Of a DNA stretch of 52,126 bases, positions 49,980 to 52,126 are shown in pieces. The DNA comes from an uncultured Planctomycetota bacterium. GTDB lineage: Bacteria; Planctomycetota; Phycisphaerae; UBA1845; Fen-1342. The notes beneath the pieces are model-generated. The model did no database searches. It had not been told where the DNA came from and worked only from the letters and a program-made list of their open reading frames with translations. The stretch is from positions 1 to 52,126 of the forward strand of contig CAADGM010000009.1 in the NCBI GenBank assembly GCA_900696535.1. Direction: 5' to 3'. Both the position numbers and the translations under genes were made by a program. Position 1 is the stretch's first letter, and every line of letters starts with the position of its first letter.

Positions 49980-52126
49980 CTACGGGCAGATTGTGCCGAT
50001 GAGCGCGACGAAACCGTCGATGTCGTCGAAGTCGACGGCGAGGTCGCCGTTGGTGTCGGCGTTGTCCACGGAGCAGGTCGGCGGATTGCCCGTCATGGCC
50101 ACGTGGAACCCGATGAAGCTCGACTCGCCCGAGAGGGCCGCGACGAAGTAGTCGATGTCGTTGAAGTCGACGTCGCCGTCGCAGTCCATGTCGCCCGGGC
50201 ATCCGGCCGGCAGCGCGTCGGTGCTGACCTCGACGTAGTCGAGGAACGTCTCGCTCGTGGCGCGCTCGACGTAAAGCAGGAAGGTCATCTGGCCGCCGGG
50301 GCCGATGTAGCGGTCGAGGTTGCTTCGCAGCGTGCCGGTCATGAACCCGTCGCGGTTGCCGGCCCAGTTGTCGACGAAGCGATTCTGGCCGTAGTTGCCG
50401 GGCTGGGTGCCCTGGCCGTCGCTCCACTGACCCTGGACGTAGTCCCACACGTACACCTCGGACTGGGCACAGTCGTCGGCGTAGCCCTCCCAAAGCATGT
50501 TGATTGCCGCCAGGTCGGCCGCCGGAGCCGCGATCGTGAACTCGAACACGTGCGTGGCCTCGGTGCCCGAAGGCGGCTGCGTCGAGATATAGCGGTTCGT
50601 ATCCGTGTTGCCGCCGGTCGCGTTGGAGGTCGCAATGCGGGTGTAGTTGGCGGAGGTGAGCTGCGAGAGAACCGGCTTGCGGACGTTGTTGACGTTCGCG
50701 CCCCACGAATTCGTCGCGAAGCCGTAGGCGAACTTGTCCACGCCGGCGCCGGTGGCGTAGGTGTACAGGGTCCGCGTGGCCGGGGCGATCTGGAACACGT
50801 CGGTGCTTGTGGCCTCGGCGGTGTCGCCGTCGCTGGCGTGGACGACGACCTTCACCAGCGCCGAGTTCGACCACAGGGCGGGCACCGTCCAGTTGTACGA
50901 GCCCGAGTTCGTCGTGGTCGCGATCGGCTGCCAGCTCGCGCCGCCGTCATAGCTGTAGAGCAGGTCGACGCTCGGAATCTCGCGGTTGTCCGTGTCGGAC
51001 GCGATCCACTCGATCGTGTGCGTTGTGCCGCTGACGAGCAGTTCGCCCCCGGCGGGGGTGATCACGTGGGCGGCCGGCAGCGGGTTCGTATAGCGCGGGA
51101 CCTGCATGACGATGCAGTGGATGGCGCCGGCCGCCGGGATGATGTCCGTGCACTCGATCGGGTTGAGCAGCACGCCGGGCCCGGCCGCGGCCTGGAAGGC
51201 CGCCAGGGCGGCGGCGTTCTCGGTCGGGTAAGCGTTGTAGCGGATGGTGAAGATGCGGTTGTTCACGCGGTAGGCGTTCGTGTAGGTCCAGTGCGTGGAG
51301 CCGGTGTTCCAGGCCGGCGTGCGATGGACCGTGAAGCCCAGGTTCTGCATGTATGGGACAGCGTTGTTCGTGATGCTGATCGCGGTCGCGTTCGAGCCCG
51401 GTTTGAACTCCGAGATGATGATGTCGTCGTCGTCCACGAGGTAGAACCACATGTCGATATGGCCGGTGCCGTCCACCGAAGCAGGCAGCGCCGAGAACAC
51501 GTGCAGCGTGTCGATGCCCTGGTAGCGGTTGTAGATCTCGGCGATCAGCGCCGCGTCGAATCCGGCCGATGCCGGGTTGTCCCCGTTGACCAGCGTGGTC
51601 ACGAAGCCGGTGCGGTTGGGGCCCGGCTGGAAGTTGCCGCCCGAGAAGTAGAGCGGCTGATCGTAGGTCTTCATCTTCAGCGTGGGGAAGTTCGGGTCAG
51701 GCTGGTAGTCCATGCCGACCTGCGTGGGCACGAAGTTGTCCAGCGGCCGGGTCGGGTAGTAGTGGCTGTCGGTCAGGGCCAGCACGCCGTTTTGCCAGAT
51801 GAAGTGCGGGCCGTAGTCCCGGATCCACAGCGCGTTGAGCGAGAAGCGCAAGAATTTGACCTTGTTCATGTTTGCGCCGGCCGCGATGAACGCATTCCGC
51901 GCCGTCGTCTCTTCGCTCGCGTTCCGCACGACGACGTACGCCACCTCGTCGCACGTCGGGCAGTTCGGGTCGTTGGTCAGCTCCTTGACCATCTGCGTCA
52001 CAACGTTCGTCCACTGACCGGGGACGTAGGCGTACAGAACGCCGCGGGTCGGCGAGTACTCCGGCGGAGAGGCGATGAGGCCGGAAGTCGGCATCTCCTC
52101 GCCCAGCGAGATGCTGAAGGGCATCA
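49980..52126 (-). CDS. Secreted peptidylarginine-deiminase/agmatine-deiminase-like protein with dockerin-like tail (5' end cut)
   Basis: At least 714 residues are visible. Residues ~25-345 are a PAD_porph/agmatine-deiminase fold with the catalytic set: LWIRDYGPHFIW (Asp103), GTGHIDMWFYLVDD (His222, Asp224) and GAIHCIVMQVPR (Cys337). The His-to-Cys distance of 115 equals that of Porphyromonas PPAD. An Ig/fibronectin-like domain follows (~355-450: HTIEWIASDTDNREIPSVDL), then a beta-sandwich (~450-640), and a C-terminal dockerin-like pair of calcium loops (GDMDCDGDVDFNDIDYFVAAL and DTNGDLAVDFDDIDGFVALI). Members convert arginine or agmatine to citrulline or carbamoylputrescine; the Ig domain and tail make an exported protein-acting enzyme more likely than a cytosolic agmatinase. 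The first Met in view is at 52124; the signal peptide probably lies outside. Confidence 0.85.
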   Translation of the reverse strand, partial: MPFSISLGEEMPTSGLIASPPEYSPTRGVLYAYVPGQWTNVVTQMVKELTNDPNCPTCDEVAYVVVRNASEETTARNAFIAAGANMNKVKFLRFSLNALWIRDYGPHFIWQNGVLALTDSHYYPTRPLDNFVPTQVGMDYQPDPNFPTLKMKTYDQPLYFSGGNFQPGPNRTGFVTTLVNGDNPASAGFDAALIAEIYNRYQGIDTLHVFSALPASVDGTGHIDMWFYLVDDDDIIISEFKPGSNATAISITNNAVPYMQNLGFTVHRTPAWNTGSTHWTYTNAYRVNNRIFTIRYNAYPTENAAALAAFQAAAGPGVLLNPIECTDIIPAAGAIHCIVMQVPRYTNPLPAAHVITPAGGELLVSGTTHTIEWIASDTDNREIPSVDLLYSYDGGASWQPIATTTNSGSYNWTVPALWSNSALVKVVVHASDGDTAEATSTDVFQIAPATRTLYTYATGAGVDKFAYGFATNSWGANVNNVRKPVLSQLTSANYTRIATSNATGGNTDTNRYISTQPPSGTEATHVFEFTIAAPAADLAAINMLWEGYADDCAQSEVYVWDYVQGQWSDGQGTQPGNYGQNRFVDNWAGNRDGFMTGTLRSNLDRYIGPGGQMTFLLYVERATSETFLDYVEVSTDALPAGCPGDMDCDGDVDFNDIDYFVAALSGESSFIGFHVAMTGNPPTCSVDNADTNGDLAVDFDDIDGFVALIGTICP

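Overview
This 52 kb window is high-GC bacterial chromosome that looks like Planctomycetota, possibly a Phycisphaerae-type lineage. The signs are a PEP-CTERM-like exported protein, a secreted enzyme ending in a Planctomycetes-style dockerin-like pair of calcium loops, a prepilin-type protein with an N-terminal FTLIELL motif, DUF2752 and DUF5658-type membrane proteins, an AddAB recombination nuclease and dispersed GTGGGGCGGGC-type intergenic repeats. Assignment rests on gene content only; no rRNA or tRNA gene was recognised. I saw no CRISPR array, insertion sequence, prophage or classical defence locus, so the window reads as core chromosome with a few lineage-specific genes.

Layout. 1-5.8 kb: the 5' part of an acyltransferase/carrier/AMP-ligase fusion (minus), an ASCH-domain frame running without a stop into rpsL, then rpsG and a terminator, then a miaA-acetyltransferase pair on the minus strand. 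5.9-14.1 kb: addB-addA (ATGA overlap) and gpsA. 14.1-19.8 kb: intergenic repeats, an orphan histidine kinase overlapping tail-to-tail with a YfhO-like membrane protein, a NUDIX hydrolase, and the nrnA-uracil glycosylase pair. 19.9-23.2 kb: a promoter followed by a PHP-like protein, an amphi-Trp domain protein and a PhoU-kinase fusion. 23.4-26.0 kb: a zinc-ribbon protein, lemA and an HtpX-like protease with two extra zinc ribbons. 26.1-31.2 kb: a fatty acyl-CoA degradation cluster (two acyl-CoA dehydrogenases, 3-hydroxyacyl-CoA dehydrogenase, enoyl-CoA hydratase) with a divergently oriented PEP-CTERM gene in the middle.

31.2-36.3 kb: pyrF, a repeat-rich gap, a peroxiredoxin with a histone-H1-like lysine-rich tail, nnrD-larB, and a GroES-like protein translationally coupled to a membrane-anchored zinc-ribbon protein. 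36.4-45.1 kb: the prepilin-type protein, a DUF5658-type membrane protein, RNase R, an ACT-ACT protein, DUF2752, a TPR lipoprotein and a large exported TPR/HEAT-like protein. 45.2-52.1 kb: clpS and ribBA head to head, rho, coaE, and a secreted peptidylarginine-deiminase-like protein that runs off the right edge.

The most promising candidate for an undescribed system is the PHP-like / amphi-Trp / PhoU-kinase trio at 19.9-23.2 kb. Also notable are the lysine-tailed peroxiredoxin, the PAD-dockerin protein, the natural Arg88 in ribosomal protein S12, and the ASCH-S12 read-through frame.
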